Origin: Sorex araneus | Taxonomy: Eukaryota > Chordata > Mammalia > Eulipotyphla > Soricidae | Direction: 5' to 3' | Assembly (NCBI RefSeq): GCF_027595985.1 | Contig: NC_073302.1 | Location: 398,336,310 to 398,400,309 of the forward strand | Length of the DNA: 64,000 nt | Shown here: positions 22,085 through 32,911 of the stretch, piece by piece | Layout: every line of letters starts with the position of its first letter | Numbering within the stretch: position 1 is the first letter of the stretch | Notes under the pieces: model-generated | Database searches by the model: none | What the model was told of the DNA's origin: nothing | What the model saw: the letters and a program-made list of their open reading frames with translations, nothing else | Made by a program: the position numbers and the translations under genes

Positions 22085-22337
22085 GGACTGGAGTGATAGC
22101 ACAGTGAGTAGGGCATTTGCCTTGCATGTGGCTGGCCCAGTTTTGATTCCTCTGTCCCTCTCGGAGAGCCTGGCAAGCTATTGAGAGTATCCCACCTGCA
22201 TGGCAGAGCCTGGCAAGCTCCCCATGGTGTATTCTACATGCCAAAAACAGTAACAAGTCACACAATGGAGATGGTACTGGTGCCCGCTCGAGCAAATCGA
22301 TGAACAAGGGGATGACAGAGCTACAGTGCAGTGCTAC
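22085..22337 (+). mobile_element. Complete composite RTE-tail SINE with 13-bp target duplication
   Basis: The tRNA head, RTE 5'UTR piece and RTE tail are all present. The perfect duplication AGTTACATTTTTC (22072-22084 and 22338-22350) bounds the unit and fixes its ends: it starts at the tRNA head and ends in GTGCAGTGCTAC-type tail repeats, with no poly(A). Confidence 0.95.
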
Positions 22338-22433
22338 AGTTACATTTTTCATATAAGAATATTAATCAGAACACCAAGTAACTTGTATGTTATGTGGATA
22401 GTAAATGATGGAGATAGGATTCAAATTTTGGTG

Positions 22434-22486
22434 GTTTCCGCTCAAGCAAATAGATGAACAATGGGATGACAGTGCTACAGTGCTCT
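22434..22486 (+). mobile_element. Isolated RTE 3' tail
   Basis: Only 'gctcaagcaaatagatgaac...gggatgacagtgctacagtgct' is present. This is a 5'-truncated copy of the RTE tail or of a SINE. Confidence 0.8.
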
Positions 22487-22654
22487 CAGTTTGGAATCCT
22501 AATCTCTTTGAGATAGTATTCCAGAAGTGTTTGTTGAATCAATGCGTGGAAATAGGTTATTAAAAAAAAGAACAACTTTTTTTTCTTTTTGTGCATGGAC
22601 TAGAGTGGGGGTGGGGGAATGTTTATTTGGCTATATTAGATTTTACTACTGTCT

Positions 22655-22722
22655 TGGAGCCAGCCAGAAGTACAGTGGGTAGAGTACTTGCCTTATTCAA
22701 TGCTAATCTCCATCATCTTTTC
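22655..22722 (+). mobile_element. SINE head fragment
   Basis: 'ccagaagtacagtgggtagagtacttgcctt' resembles the tRNA-derived head; no body follows. Confidence 0.5.
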
Positions 22723-22774
22723 TTGGCCATACGTTATACAAAATTTGAGATACTATTTATTTTCAGTGAATTTG

Positions 22775-22993
22775 GTTCAAGATGAGGGGGCACCAGTAAC
22801 GTCTCCATTGTGAGACTTGTTGTTACTGTTTTTGGCTCATCGAATATGCCACAGGGAGCTTGCCAGGCTCTGCTGTGTGGGCAGGATACTCTCAGTAGCT
22901 TGCCGGGCTCTGAGAAGGACAAAGAAACCGAATCCGGATCAGCTGCATAGTCCAGCAAATCGATGAGCAATGGGATGACAGTGATATGGTGAT
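22775..22993 (-). mobile_element. RTE-tail SINE followed by an opposite-strand RTE tail
   Basis: 22780-22950 is a minus-strand composite SINE, including part of the head (aaccgaatccggatcagctgcat). At 22953 the sequence switches to the plus-strand RTE tail 'cagcaaatcgatgagcaatgg' with GTGATATG repeats. The two are in opposite orientation with no spacer. Confidence 0.8.
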
Positions 22994-23468
22994 AGAATGA
23001 TTAGTTCAAGAAGTAGATTCTGACTTTTATCAGAATAATGGTGAAAACTAGAATCCATTAACTTTATTTGAAAGTATATACAGATGCTGAATTAATTACT
23101 GATTATAAATTATCTCCTTCAATTATTACCATTGTAAAATATATCCAATTATTAGTCAAAGTTATAATACATAAAATATTAGCATTTAAGAATTCTTAAA
23201 ATATTCATACCTACATTCAAGTTTTTATAAGTCATTTAACCAAGTCTTTTTGCCAATTTTCTTCAGTGACAGGAATGCAATATCTGTTCAACAGTCAGAC
23301 AGGTGAAGTCAAGAGGTTGAACAATTAAGAAGAGGAACTGATATTAGTGGAAGACATTTGACTTTAACCAATATAAAGGTCACCATGCTTTTATGCTGTT
23401 AGTATATTTGAAAAGGTCTTTTTGATGTCAGCTCTTAACAATACAATAAGATTTCTTTTTTTCAATAG

Positions 23469-23585
23469 AGCTGGTACTTCTTTGTAATGTGTCATGTATT
23501 TTCAGTCTTGTTTTTTACTGCTGCAATTATGCTAATGCTTATATTCTGTAGAGAAGCTTATTTTTTGCTAAAAAGTTTACAATGA
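23469..23585 (+). CDS. Terminal coding exon of the unidentified membrane protein
   Basis: A long pyrimidine tract and 'caatag' acceptor precede the exon, which is entered in phase 0. It encodes 38 residues, then TGA at 23583-23585. Nearly the whole exon is hydrophobic (WYFFVMCHVFSVLFFTAAI onward), forming a second membrane span followed by a short CREAYFLLKSLQ tail. An AATAAA lies at 23662-23667, about 80 bases after the stop. Joined to the other three exons it gives about 136 continuous residues with two membrane segments. Confidence 0.75.
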   Translation, partial: SWYFFVMCHVFSVLFFTAAIMLMLIFCREAYFLLKSLQ

Positions 23586-23661
23586 TAAATGATGAGTTAA
23601 TAGAAAATAATTGAGGCTTACAACTGTATACATACTGTGATTGTATTTAAATATCTAATTA

Positions 23662-23667
23662 AATAAA
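23662..23667 (+). terminator. Candidate polyadenylation signal
   Basis: An AATAAA hexamer lies about 80 bases after the stop codon of the host gene. Similar A/T-rich hexamers farther on (about 23710) could also serve. Confidence 0.4.
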
Positions 23668-24052
23668 ATATGAAATGATTAAAATTATATATGAAATAAT
23701 TTTGAATTAAAAATAAAATAAGATTGAATTTATGAACACTTATAAACTGGATTTGATTTTTTTCAGGGAAAATTATCATATATTTAAATGGCAAATATCT
23801 GTTAGCACTTAGATAAGTGATATCAACTTATCTAAAGTTACCTTTTATCTCAATGAATTGTCTAAGTATTGAGACTGACCCATACGCTAACTTAATTCCA
23901 AATACTAACATATTTTAAAACTTTACAATTCTACTACAAGTTTGGTAGTAGAATTTTATGAATGTGGTAATACTAAAAGGGAAAAAAGGAGCAAACTTGA
24001 GGTTTCTTAGACTTTTTATGAATCTATCATATGTTAGACTTCAACTCACTTG

Positions 24053-24122
24053 GAGATGTTACTGGTGCCCACTAAAGCAAATCAATGAGCAACGGGATGA
24101 CAGTGACAGTGACAGTGACCCT
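24053..24122 (+). mobile_element. Isolated RTE 3' tail
   Basis: 'gagatgttactggtgcccac' and 'gcaacgggatgacagtgaca' are followed by (GTGACA)n. This is a 5'-truncated insertion of about 70 bases. Confidence 0.85.
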
Positions 24123-24828
24123 GAAAAATATTCTCAGGGGAAAACTCTTGCCCACTTTGTTTCTTTTGCCTTCAATGTAAAGAATTCCATGCTTTCGCTT
24201 GTACCTCCTCATGGTGTTTAACTAATCCAGCCATAGTCCAGTTGTCAGCACTTAAGAAAGAAATTGTGGGTATCATTCTCTGTATACTGCAGTGTTTCTC
24301 AATATCGAATATTAGAATTATCTGAGGCAAATGACTTTGGTACCAGCACGGTGTGGCTCAAAAACCAAAACCAAAATTTCAAGCAAGGACTTTGTTTGCT
24401 CTGGCAATGCTCTGGAAATCAACACCTAAGCAGCCAAGATTTGGGTAAAGTATAACTGTGAGGTAGTTGTGACAGAGGTTTTAGCCTAGTGTGACATGAA
24501 TCTAAGTAAATTCAACCTTTTTTTGTCTCCTCCAACCTCGTGTGGAACTAATGTGTGCTGAGGGTGGTGTCAATGTGCATCAGTAGAGAAAACCATGGCA
24601 CCTGGGAGGCTCCGATCACGCAGCTCACTTGTGTACCTTCCAGTGTGGCAAAGATCTGATCCCGGAGCACTTATCCATTCAAAGGAGTTGATCAATCTAC
24701 CAGCTCTTGAACCGTTTGGTCTGGTAGAATTCAGTGACTCAAGACCTGCTTAGTACCCATCATATAATCATGTGCTCACTTAGTATTCCATGACCAGATA
24801 ATTTTTTTTTATTTTTCTAGCACACCAG
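24123..24828. other. Unique DNA, no recognised gene
   Basis: A weak SOR-like end may lie at 24340-24440. Nothing is supported as coding. Confidence 0.45.
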
Positions 24829-24830
24829 AA

Positions 24831-25077
24831 GGACTGGAGTCATAGCACAGCAGGTAGGGCACTTGCCTTGCACGTGGAAGACCCAGGTTTGATTCCTCCG
24901 CCTTTTTCGGAGAGCCCGACAAGCTACCGAGAATATCTCACCCCCTACTGCAGACCCTGCAAGCTACCCGTGGTATATTCGATATGCTAAAAACAGTAAC
25001 AATGGAGGCATTACTGGTGGCTGCTGAGCAAATCGATGAGCAACGGGATGACAGTGATACAGTGATACAGTGATATA
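24831..25077 (+). mobile_element. Complete composite RTE-tail SINE
   Basis: It has the tRNA head 'ggactggagtcatagcacagc', a B box GGTTTGATTCC, the RTE 5'UTR segment (cggagagcccgacaagctac) and a tail ending in three ACAGTGAT units. Confidence 0.93.
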
Positions 25078-25099
25078 GATCCTTACTAAATCAAATGGT

Positions 25100-25290
25100 C
25101 CAGAAGCAGGGACAGAATTATAGCACAGTTGTAGAGCACTTGCTTTTCAAGTGACCGACCTGGATTCAAACCCCAGCATTCCATATGGTTCCTTGGGCAC
25201 TGTCAGGAGAGATCCCTGAACACAGAGCCAGGAGTAATCCATGAGCACCAATAGGTGTGTCTCAGAAAAGCAAAACCCAAACCAAATAAG
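25100..25290 (+). mobile_element. Old SOR SINE
   Basis: Head (tatagcacagttgtagagc), B box (GGATTCAAACCCC), body (cattccatatggttccttggg) and an A-rich end. It lies directly after the composite SINE. Confidence 0.8.
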
Positions 25291-25960
25291 TAATAAATGT
25301 TCCAGAGGTAGTTTCTCCTGTACTGTTCTTCCAACAAAGAGTATACAATCCATTCCGATTATTCATGCTCCGAATTCCACTCAAAAATTATTGGGTATTT
25401 ATTAGTTTATATTAGTATATATTTTCAGGTGTTTTGTTTCCATTCTAAGGAATGGGAAGTCCGGAGTGAAAACTTTTACTGTAGAAGGAATATTTCAGGA
25501 ATATTTAGTCTCAAACCAGAGGGCGTCTAAAAACAGTACTTTGGTGATAATAGCCTGCATCACTGAAGGAATGTATCGCCATCCTCTGGCTAGCGTGTGT
25601 GCTATCAGTTACTTCCAATTTCTTACCACTTCTTACCCATCGATGAGATGAATAAGTCACAAATATAGTAAAGCATTATGATATTATAGCCAGACAATTT
25701 TGAACAATTTGGGATTTGTCAGAAAGTGAGAGAATCTAAACTTGAAAAAGATCACAAATTTATATCACTGCCAATTCTATAAATGTAGTCTAATTTGTTA
25801 TCTACATACAAGTAACCACATCAATCTTTTCTGTAATTCACCTGAGGCTACATTGTTTTATTCTAGTAGAGTTACTATATTTAGTTGCAGCAGCTTAAAT
25901 TGGGGCTAACTTCTCAAAGATTTTGTTAGTTTCCTCTCATATACACACAAAAAATCCATT
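25290..25960. other. Unique AT-rich DNA
   Basis: Nothing is recognised other than the CTCF-like motif. Confidence 0.5.
25577..25589 (-). promoter_or_regulatory. CTCF-like motif
   Basis: The minus strand reads CCAGAGGATGGCG, fitting the CTCF core pattern. This is motif evidence only. Confidence 0.3.
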
Positions 25961-25969
25961 TATTTTCAG

Positions 25970-26400
25970 CGGTGGGGGTGGGGGTGTTTCCACCACACCT
26001 AAATACTTAGGGTTTACTCCTGGATTTGTCAGGGTGGAGAGATAGCACAGTGGGTAGGGCATTTGCCTTCCATGCTGCCTACCCGGGTTTGATTCTCCCA
26101 TCCCTCTCGGAGAGGCTGGTGAACTACCGAGAGTATCCTGCCCTGCATGGCAGGGCCTGGCAAGCTACCCATGGCATATTCGATATGTCAAAAACAGTAG
26201 CAACAAGTCTCACAATGGAGACATTACTGGTTCCCGCTCAAGAAAATCAATGAACAACGGGAAGACAGTGCTACAGTGTTATCCTGGATACTCAGGGTTT
26301 ATGAGGATTATTCCTAGTCGTGCTTAAGATACTGTCTGTGATGCTGGCAATTGAACCTGGCTAGTTGAATGCAAGCAGTACTCTCTCTTTAGCCTCAGAA
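25970..26400 (-). mobile_element. Old SOR-like SINE split by a composite SINE
   Basis: The left part (25975-26025, ending 'gggtttactcctggattt') and right part (26283-26400, ggtttatgaggattattcctag ... gcaattgaacctgg) are two sides of one minus-strand element. The plus-strand composite SINE sits between them. Confidence 0.55.
26031..26277 (+). mobile_element. Complete composite RTE-tail SINE
   Basis: tRNA head 'agagatagcacagtgggtagg', B box GGGTTTGATTC, the RTE 5'UTR piece and a tail ending GACAGTGCTACAGTG. A TCCTGGAT stretch on both sides may be its target duplication. Confidence 0.93.
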
Positions 26401-27240
26401 GCCATCTAATTTTTAAAGGAAGGGCTTGTGAATTGACTGAAGCTTGCATGGGGACCAACAGCATCTTTCATAACTTGAAGCAATAGCTATAATCCATATA
26501 GTGCCCATTCGCTCCTAGATTATTATGGTCTTTGTGATTAATGATCTTTGCTAGAGAGGGAGGCAGATTCAGAGACATATGGCCTTTGCAGCAGGCCAAG
26601 GCTATTATTGTTCCTCCAACAAGCAGTATATAATCCATTCCCATTATATCTCTGAAGTGTCATGATATAGGGCAAGGGTGTGAGTTTAGTGGCTCAAAAA
26701 TGATGGGGACTTAAGTTCGGATTCTATTTATTATATTTCCTGGCCTCCATGAGCCTTAAATCTGAAGTCAATGCCATGCTTTCAATCCTAGAAATCAGTT
26801 TTAACTTGAAGTTTGTATTTACTAATATAAAGTGCCTGGTATTTCTCTTTTTACAATGATTAACTACAGAAGAAAATGACCTAAATTTCTCTTGGAGAAA
26901 GACCAACTGGGGGATTAGTGCCAAGTACACCTGCTGTAACATTAGTGGATTTTCCTCATGCACAGGAACCCAGCTGTTCCTTCAGTTAATATTACAAATA
27001 TCTGAACTCTGCAAACTGCACGTGGGTTCATAATTTTTCTTGAAACCCAAGATCAAAGATCTTTGACTATTTCAGTTGTACAAATTGTGAAATATCCTAA
27101 CTGGCAATCCACCTCTCTTGTACACACAATAACATGTCCTAGTAACCATAACATAATTTTCTGTGGACCGGAAATTGCAGCTGCTATTCACAACTTGTTG
27201 CTTATTATAATGAAAGAGGAAGCCTCAGTTTACCCTTGCC
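26401..27240. other. Unique DNA, no recognised gene
   Basis: Short frames only. Part of 27060-27240 may already belong to the LTR remnant that follows. Confidence 0.45.
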
Positions 27241-27244
27241 AGCT

Positions 27245-27665
27245 GCTGTAAGCAATCCTGCTTTTGGCTGACCCATCCTACATTCTTTTACTCCCTGCAA
27301 ATTCCTGGACATTTTCAATAAACAGGGAGTTAACAATTGTTCATCATAGAAATTCTTTCCCAGTGCTTAAGCTCACAGAGAAACTAAGATAAATGACAAC
27401 ACTTGAGGCAGGTGATCAGAAAGAGAAACCAACTAGACCATCCTATAGATTCCTCACATTCTCTGTGATGATGCAATGAGCCTGTAAAGAGGCTTACATA
27501 AAACTTTTACGTTTAACTTAGTCCTATAATAAGTTCCTCCCCACTTGGGGAGCTTCTTTTCATTTCTCTTATACTTTCCAAGTAGAAAAGTTTATTTCTA
27601 CTTTCAAAATCTTGAGTCTGAGTATCTTTATAATTCAATATTTGAAGAACCTCATTTGAAATACC
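27245..27665 (+). mobile_element. LTR remnant of a second ERV family
   Basis: Its 3' half parallels 31.88-32.07 kb: 'agtcctataataagttcctccc', 'acttggggagcttcttttc', 'cttgagtctgagtatcttta', 'ttcaatattt'. The layout fits a U3 end, R and U5 of a gammaretrovirus-like LTR. The 5' limit is a guess. Confidence 0.5.
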
Positions 27666-27709
27666 TCATCAGCCAACCTCTACTACCTCCACTACCCAGC
27701 CACCATCAC

Positions 27710-30700
27710 ATTCCAGGCTGCTTTCCGGACACTCGGGCCGAGCCTCATGCATGAGTGAAGCTCCACAGAACCAGGGTAAAGTGGAACTTTGTGACCTTGG
27801 ACTCCAGGCTCAACGGGACCTGGAAACATAGATCCTCTGCCTGCTTACCCCAATCTCTGCCAACGAAGGGATCACACCCAGACCACCTACCCTACTGGCG
27901 CCAAAAATATCCCATCAGCCGACCTCTACTCCTCTACTACCCAGGCACTGGCACGCTCCAGGCCACTTTCCAGACCACACAGCCACAAAGCAGTCATGTG
28001 ACACATCATAAGATGTGTCCCCATCACATCATAAGACGTGACATGTCATAAGATGTGTACCCATTTTCCATAATTACTGCACCATATTTGATAGGGCTCA
28101 ATATGGTGTGAACCATGGAAACACCTATAAAGGTAATGAGAGGCCACCCTGAAAGCCTCCATTCCTCTCGGAGAGCCTGGCAAGCTACCGAGAATACCCC
28201 ACCTGCAAGGCAGAGCCTGGCAAGCTACCTGTGGTGTATTTGATATGCCAAAAACAATAACAACAATGGGCCTCATTCCCCTGACACTGAAAGAGCCCCC
28301 AATATGGCAGCATTAAGAAGGATGAGCAAGGAGAGGCTGATAAAATCTCAGGGACGAACTAGACTACCAAAAAGAAGAAGGACTAAAATGACTGTCTGTA
28401 CTTTCAATGCACATACACTGGCATCAAAAGCATTCATTGAGGACCTGTTATTGCAAGTGCAGAAGATCAAGTACAACATCATTCGTCTGACCGAGATGAG
28501 AAGGCATCGATCACATCATGCCATTTTCAACACTGGAGAAGAACTGTTCCTCAGGACATGAGACAATAGAGGCGTTGGTGGTGTTGGTGCCTTTGTCAAC
28601 ACGAAGTTGGCCATAAACATTGATTCATTCGAAAGCCTAACAACCTGAATCGGCAGATTATGCTTGAATAGATGTGGCTCACTGCCGGCAGTTTCTATCT
28701 TTGTCATCTATGCATTAACGTTCAACTACGATGAAGAAGAAATTGAGAATTTCTACATGGAGCTGGTGAAGTTCTAGAAAGAAGAGCACACTTTCTACAA
28801 GATCATTGTCAGTGATTTTAATGCTGAGATAGGACCAAGAAGGTTGCCCGAAAGACTGCACATCAGGACCCATGGCCTGGAATGGAAAGAACAGGATGAG
28901 AGACTGTCTGAGTTCATCATGTCGACCAAGACCATCCATGGTAACTCACAGTTCCAGAAGGCTGAATCTAAATGTTGGACATGGGAGTCTCCTGGTGGAC
29001 AGTTCCACAATGAAATTGACCACATCATATTCAATTGACGGTTTTGCCAGACTAATGTTGCTGTTGTTCCAAAATTCCAAATGGGATCGAACCACCATCT
29101 CCTTTGTGCAAAATTGTACTTCACAGTGCGGGGAGAAAGAACTGCAAAGTTTAAGTTTAAGAAGAAAACTCCCAGAATGACCACCAACTGGGAGCTCTTT
29201 GGCACTATTTTGGCAACGTGGGAAGATGCCGTCATTGACAACATCGACGAGGAATACTATTGACTGGTTCAGCACCTCCATGACTGTGCAAGGAATGCCG
29301 AGATTGAGAAAGCCACAAACAGACGCCTGTCTTCCAAAACACATGAGCTCATTCGCCAACTTGGTTTGGCATGAACCTCAGGCAATCACAAGCTAACATT
29401 CAGGCTCGCAAAGCTATGCAGAGAAGCAATAAAGGAAGACCTCAAAGAGAGAAGAGCAGCAGTGTTGGCCTATGTGGCAGAAGCCAAGAAAAGTATTTGC
29501 AATACTCACCTGTCCTTCGCCAAGTACAAGACTAAGATGATTGCCCTCTGACATCCCGATGGATCTATCACATATTCGAGAAGGGCAATAGAGAGGATTA
29601 TTCGTGACTTTTACTTGAATCTCTTTGATAGCCATGTCTACCTGCCCACATACAAAATTCTGCAGGATGCATATGTGTTCTGCCTTCTGAAATATGACAC
29701 ACCATGAGTAAAGATACTTACAGTACCTGGTCCAGACAAGGTCAGACCCAAACACCTGAAGAATCTGCCGCCAGTACTCGTCAATACATTGGCTTAGCTT
29801 TTCACATGCTATCTGTCCAAATGCAAGGTTCCGTTCCAATGGCAAACCAGCAGGACCGCTCTGTTGTACAAGAAGGGAGACATCCACAACATCGGCAACT
29901 ATTGAACAACCTGCCTGTTTTCCATCATCTACAAGTTGTTCACTCGAGTCATCCTGAATAGAATAGGCAGAACACTAGACGAAGGAAAACTATGCGAGCA
30001 ATCTGGGTTCCAAAAAGAATTCAGCATGACTGACCATATCCACATGGTGACCAAACTCATTGAAGTTTCGTGGGAATTCAAGATGCCGCTCTGTCTAATG
30101 TTCCATCAATTTAAAGAAGGCCTTTAATTCTGTTGAGGCTGAAGTGGTCATGGAAGCCCTAGCCAAACAGGGCATTCAAACTCAGTACATCAGGATCCTC
30201 TGCAAGCTGTATTATGGATTCACCACCAGGATTTCACCATTCTACAAGGAAGTGATCATCGATGTAAAGAGAGGGGTTTGGCAAGTTGATAACATTTCAC
30301 CAATACTCTTCAGTGCCATTCTCAAGAACGTCATGCAACAATTGCAATGGGAAGGAATGGGAGCAAAGATAGACAATCAGCTACTATACCACCTCTGCTT
30401 CACTGATGACATCATTCTAATAACACCAAACATTAGCCAAGCAGCACAAATGCTGGCCAACTTCGACCACATGTGTGGCAATATTGGACTGCTGCTGAAT
30501 CTCACCAAGACAATGTTCATGAAAAATGAACTAGTCCCTGATGTTCCATTTGCTCTCAATGGAATGAACATCTCTGAATGCAGCAGCTATGTGTACCTGC
30601 GTCGCGAACTCAACATGGAATGACTTGGCACCAGAACTGTGCAGAAAAGAGCAGCGTGGGATGCCTTCAAGAGCATCAAAGAAGTTGTTAAGAGGATGAA

Positions 30701-31190
30701 GAACCTCCGGCTCCAGGCACATCTTTTTGACTCCACTGTTCTTCCTGCACTAACATATACCTCAGAGACCTGGGCTTTTCGAAAATAGGAAGAGAACGTT
30801 ATTCAGGTATCCCAAAAAGGAATCAAAAGAGCTCTGCTTGGAATATCACATTTCACTTAAGTGAGAGAAGGAATCCGGAGTTCTAATGTCTATGGATCAA
30901 GAATCAGGGAAGCTGTCTCATTTGCCAAGACATCGAAAATCACACGTAATGTGATTTAGAGATTACCACTGGACTAGAGATGTTACAGGATGTCAAAAGA
31001 CCAGATGGCTGCCAACCTACGAGATGGTCAGATTTCTTTGTTAAAACCCTAAATGAATGGTTTGAGGCTCTTTGTGTTCCTGGGGCAAGCAGATACCATT
31101 GGGCTACACTAGCATGTGACAGGGACAAATGAAGACATTACTGTTACCCGCCCAAGTAAATCGAAGATCAATGGGATTTCAACTGACAAG
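27710..31190 (+). mobile_element. RTE-clade LINE, copy A (5'UTR, decayed ORF, tail)
   Basis: 27710-28160 is a 5'UTR region shared with 38435-38925. 28160-28387 is the proximal 5'UTR that SINEs and deletion derivatives also carry. From 28388 a long decayed frame encodes endonuclease and reverse transcriptase, and the end reaches the RTE tail at about 31130-31190. It is the most complete RTE copy in the window. The 5' boundary and any target duplication are uncertain. Confidence 0.85.
28388..31180 (+). pseudogene. RTE endonuclease-reverse transcriptase ORF, broken (copy A)
   Basis: The frame opens at ATG 28388 (M-T-V-C-T-F-N-A-H-T-L), the usual start of an RTE apurinic-like endonuclease. Visible motifs are EMRRH, SDFNAEIG (28811-28834) and the HNEIDH catalytic-type motif (about 29006-29023). 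The reverse transcriptase follows from about 29.7 kb, with a K-A-F-N-S-V-E-like block near 30115-30135. The polymerase box reads F-T-D-D (30399-30410) instead of the usual F-A-D-D. In-frame stops and frame shifts (for example near 28560, 28775, 29037 and 30125) make it non-functional. The family nicks its target and copies its own RNA into it. Confidence 0.88.
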
Positions 31191-31390
31191 TGATTTGAAG
31201 AACCTGGGCATTATGACCGACAGAGAGAACTGCGGCCACCACTTCTGCCTCACCTGCATCAATGTTTCTTGGTTTGTCTTTTATTCCTAATTGCACACTT
31301 CTTCCCATTTTAGTATTTTGTCTTCTATCTCCATTGCATTTGCAATGTTTAATTATCTAACAAAAACTCATGCTATCAGCAATGGCTTAT

Positions 31391-31600
31391 AGATGTAGCA
31401 CTGTCATCCCCATTGTTCATTGACTTGCTCAAGCGGGCACCAATGACGTCTCCATTGCAAGACATGTTGTTACTGTGTATGGCATATCAAATATGCCATG
31501 GGTAGCTTGCCAGGCTCTGCTGTGTGGGCAGAATACTCTCCATACCTTGCCAGGCTCTCCAAGAGGGATGGATGAATCAAACCCGCATTGGCAAGGTCCT
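31391..31600 (-). mobile_element. RTE-tail SINE, head mostly lost
   Basis: The minus strand gives 'ggtttgattcatccatccctc' (remnant of the B box), 'ggagagcctggcaaggtatgg', the body, and the tail ending in CAGTGCTAC. Confidence 0.88.
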
Positions 31601-32110
31601 GTCTTAACTTTCCAAGAATTTCCCAGGGTCATAAAATTCTGCCCTGGAGCTTAGGCTCACAGGGAGTCCACAAACCCTGAGGCAAATGGCTAGACAGACA
31701 AACCAGTAACTTCCTTACATCCTCTAACATTTGTCAATTGATTAGAAATATCAAGATCCTGATTTCCACCTGAAAATTTCTACAGGAAGAGCTTTTTCTT
31801 GTAACTTCTTTGCATCTTTTGTAGCATTTGCCAATTACCAAAAAAATTGTTTATCAGAGAGCCTTTTAGAAGGCTTACCCCCCTTGTTTTTTTTACTTAG
31901 TTTTATACTAAGTTCCTCATCACTTGGGAAGCTCCTTTTCTTTTCTCTCCTGCTTTTCAATATACTTTTCTACTTTCCAACTCTGAGTCTGAGCATCTTT
32001 ATTATTCAATATTCAATGTTTTCGTTCTTGAAAATATTGAACAACCTGGGAAGCAGGAGTGAACACAGAGGTCTGCCACTGCTGCGTCTGCCTAATTTAC
32101 GTCAATACTA
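31601..32110 (+). mobile_element. LTR remnant, same family as at 27.2-27.7 kb
   Basis: Shared blocks are 'ttttatactaagttcctcat', 'acttgggaagctccttttc', 'ctctgagtctgagcatcttta' and 'ttcaatattcaat'. It has the same orientation as the other copy. The two lie either side of RTE copy A. Confidence 0.5.
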
Positions 32111-32574
32111 ACACTGCTTCCAGTTTGTTCCCTCTTTTTGGAGATTAGAACATTCTGACGTTTACTATCACTGTCACAAAAATCTTTCTCCATCAACTGT
32201 TACGTCCACAATTCCACAAACCACACCTTCAGTATTTAGTATCCCTATATTTATGCTATGCAGGATGTTAGTTAGGTCTTAAGTATTTTTGTCCCTCAAA
32301 AATTCTTAGCTTGAAGAATAATGCCATATTAGGAGTTAAAAGTCGTTGGATCATAAAGGTAGAACTTGTTATGAGTGGCACTAATGCTGTTCTAAAAAAT
32401 AGTTCAGAGTTCTCTAAGTCTATTTTTGCATGGTGTTTACAACTAGAATGTTACAACTTGAAACACCATCTATGCCCCTGAAGAAAGAAGACATTAAAAA
32501 AAAATCTTGTCATATTGATCTTGTATTTCCTTGCCTGCTGAGCTGTGAGATATAAGTTTTGGTGTGAAGGCGGG

Positions 32575-32725
32575 GGGGGGGGCTGAAGAGATAATACAGG
32601 ACTTAAGACACTTGCCTTGCACAAATCTGACCCCACTTCAACCCCTTGCACCACGTATGGTTCACTGAGTACTTTCAGAAGTGATTCCTGAGTACCACAG
32701 GGTGTAGTGAAAAAACAAACAATAT
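32575..32725 (+). mobile_element. Old SOR SINE
   Basis: Remnants are 'ggctgaagagataatacagg', 'cacttgccttgcac', 'tatggttcactgagtac' and an A-rich end. It follows a G-run. Confidence 0.65.
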
Positions 32726-32911
32726 AGAACAAATTTTGTTGTCTGCATGCTAATTTACAACCTTTTACTATAGCATACTGAATGTACTAAGCTTTTCTCT
32801 TTCATGGTCATTTTTGTTCCCTGTTGGAATCAACATTTCCCAGAGGATGATCACCTTTTGACTTGACCTTACTTTGGTGGTGAAAAAGAAAGTATAAAGT
32901 TGATCATAAAT

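Larger units (their letters stand above)
17483..23468 (+). other. Last intron of the host gene, repeat-rich
   Basis: This 6-kb intron holds composite SINEs (18.3, 21.0, 22.1 and 22.8 kb), an L1 3' end (21.4-21.7 kb), an old SOR remnant (21.8-21.97 kb), microsatellites and unique AT-rich DNA. No further exon fits between the phase-0 donor and acceptor. Confidence 0.6.
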
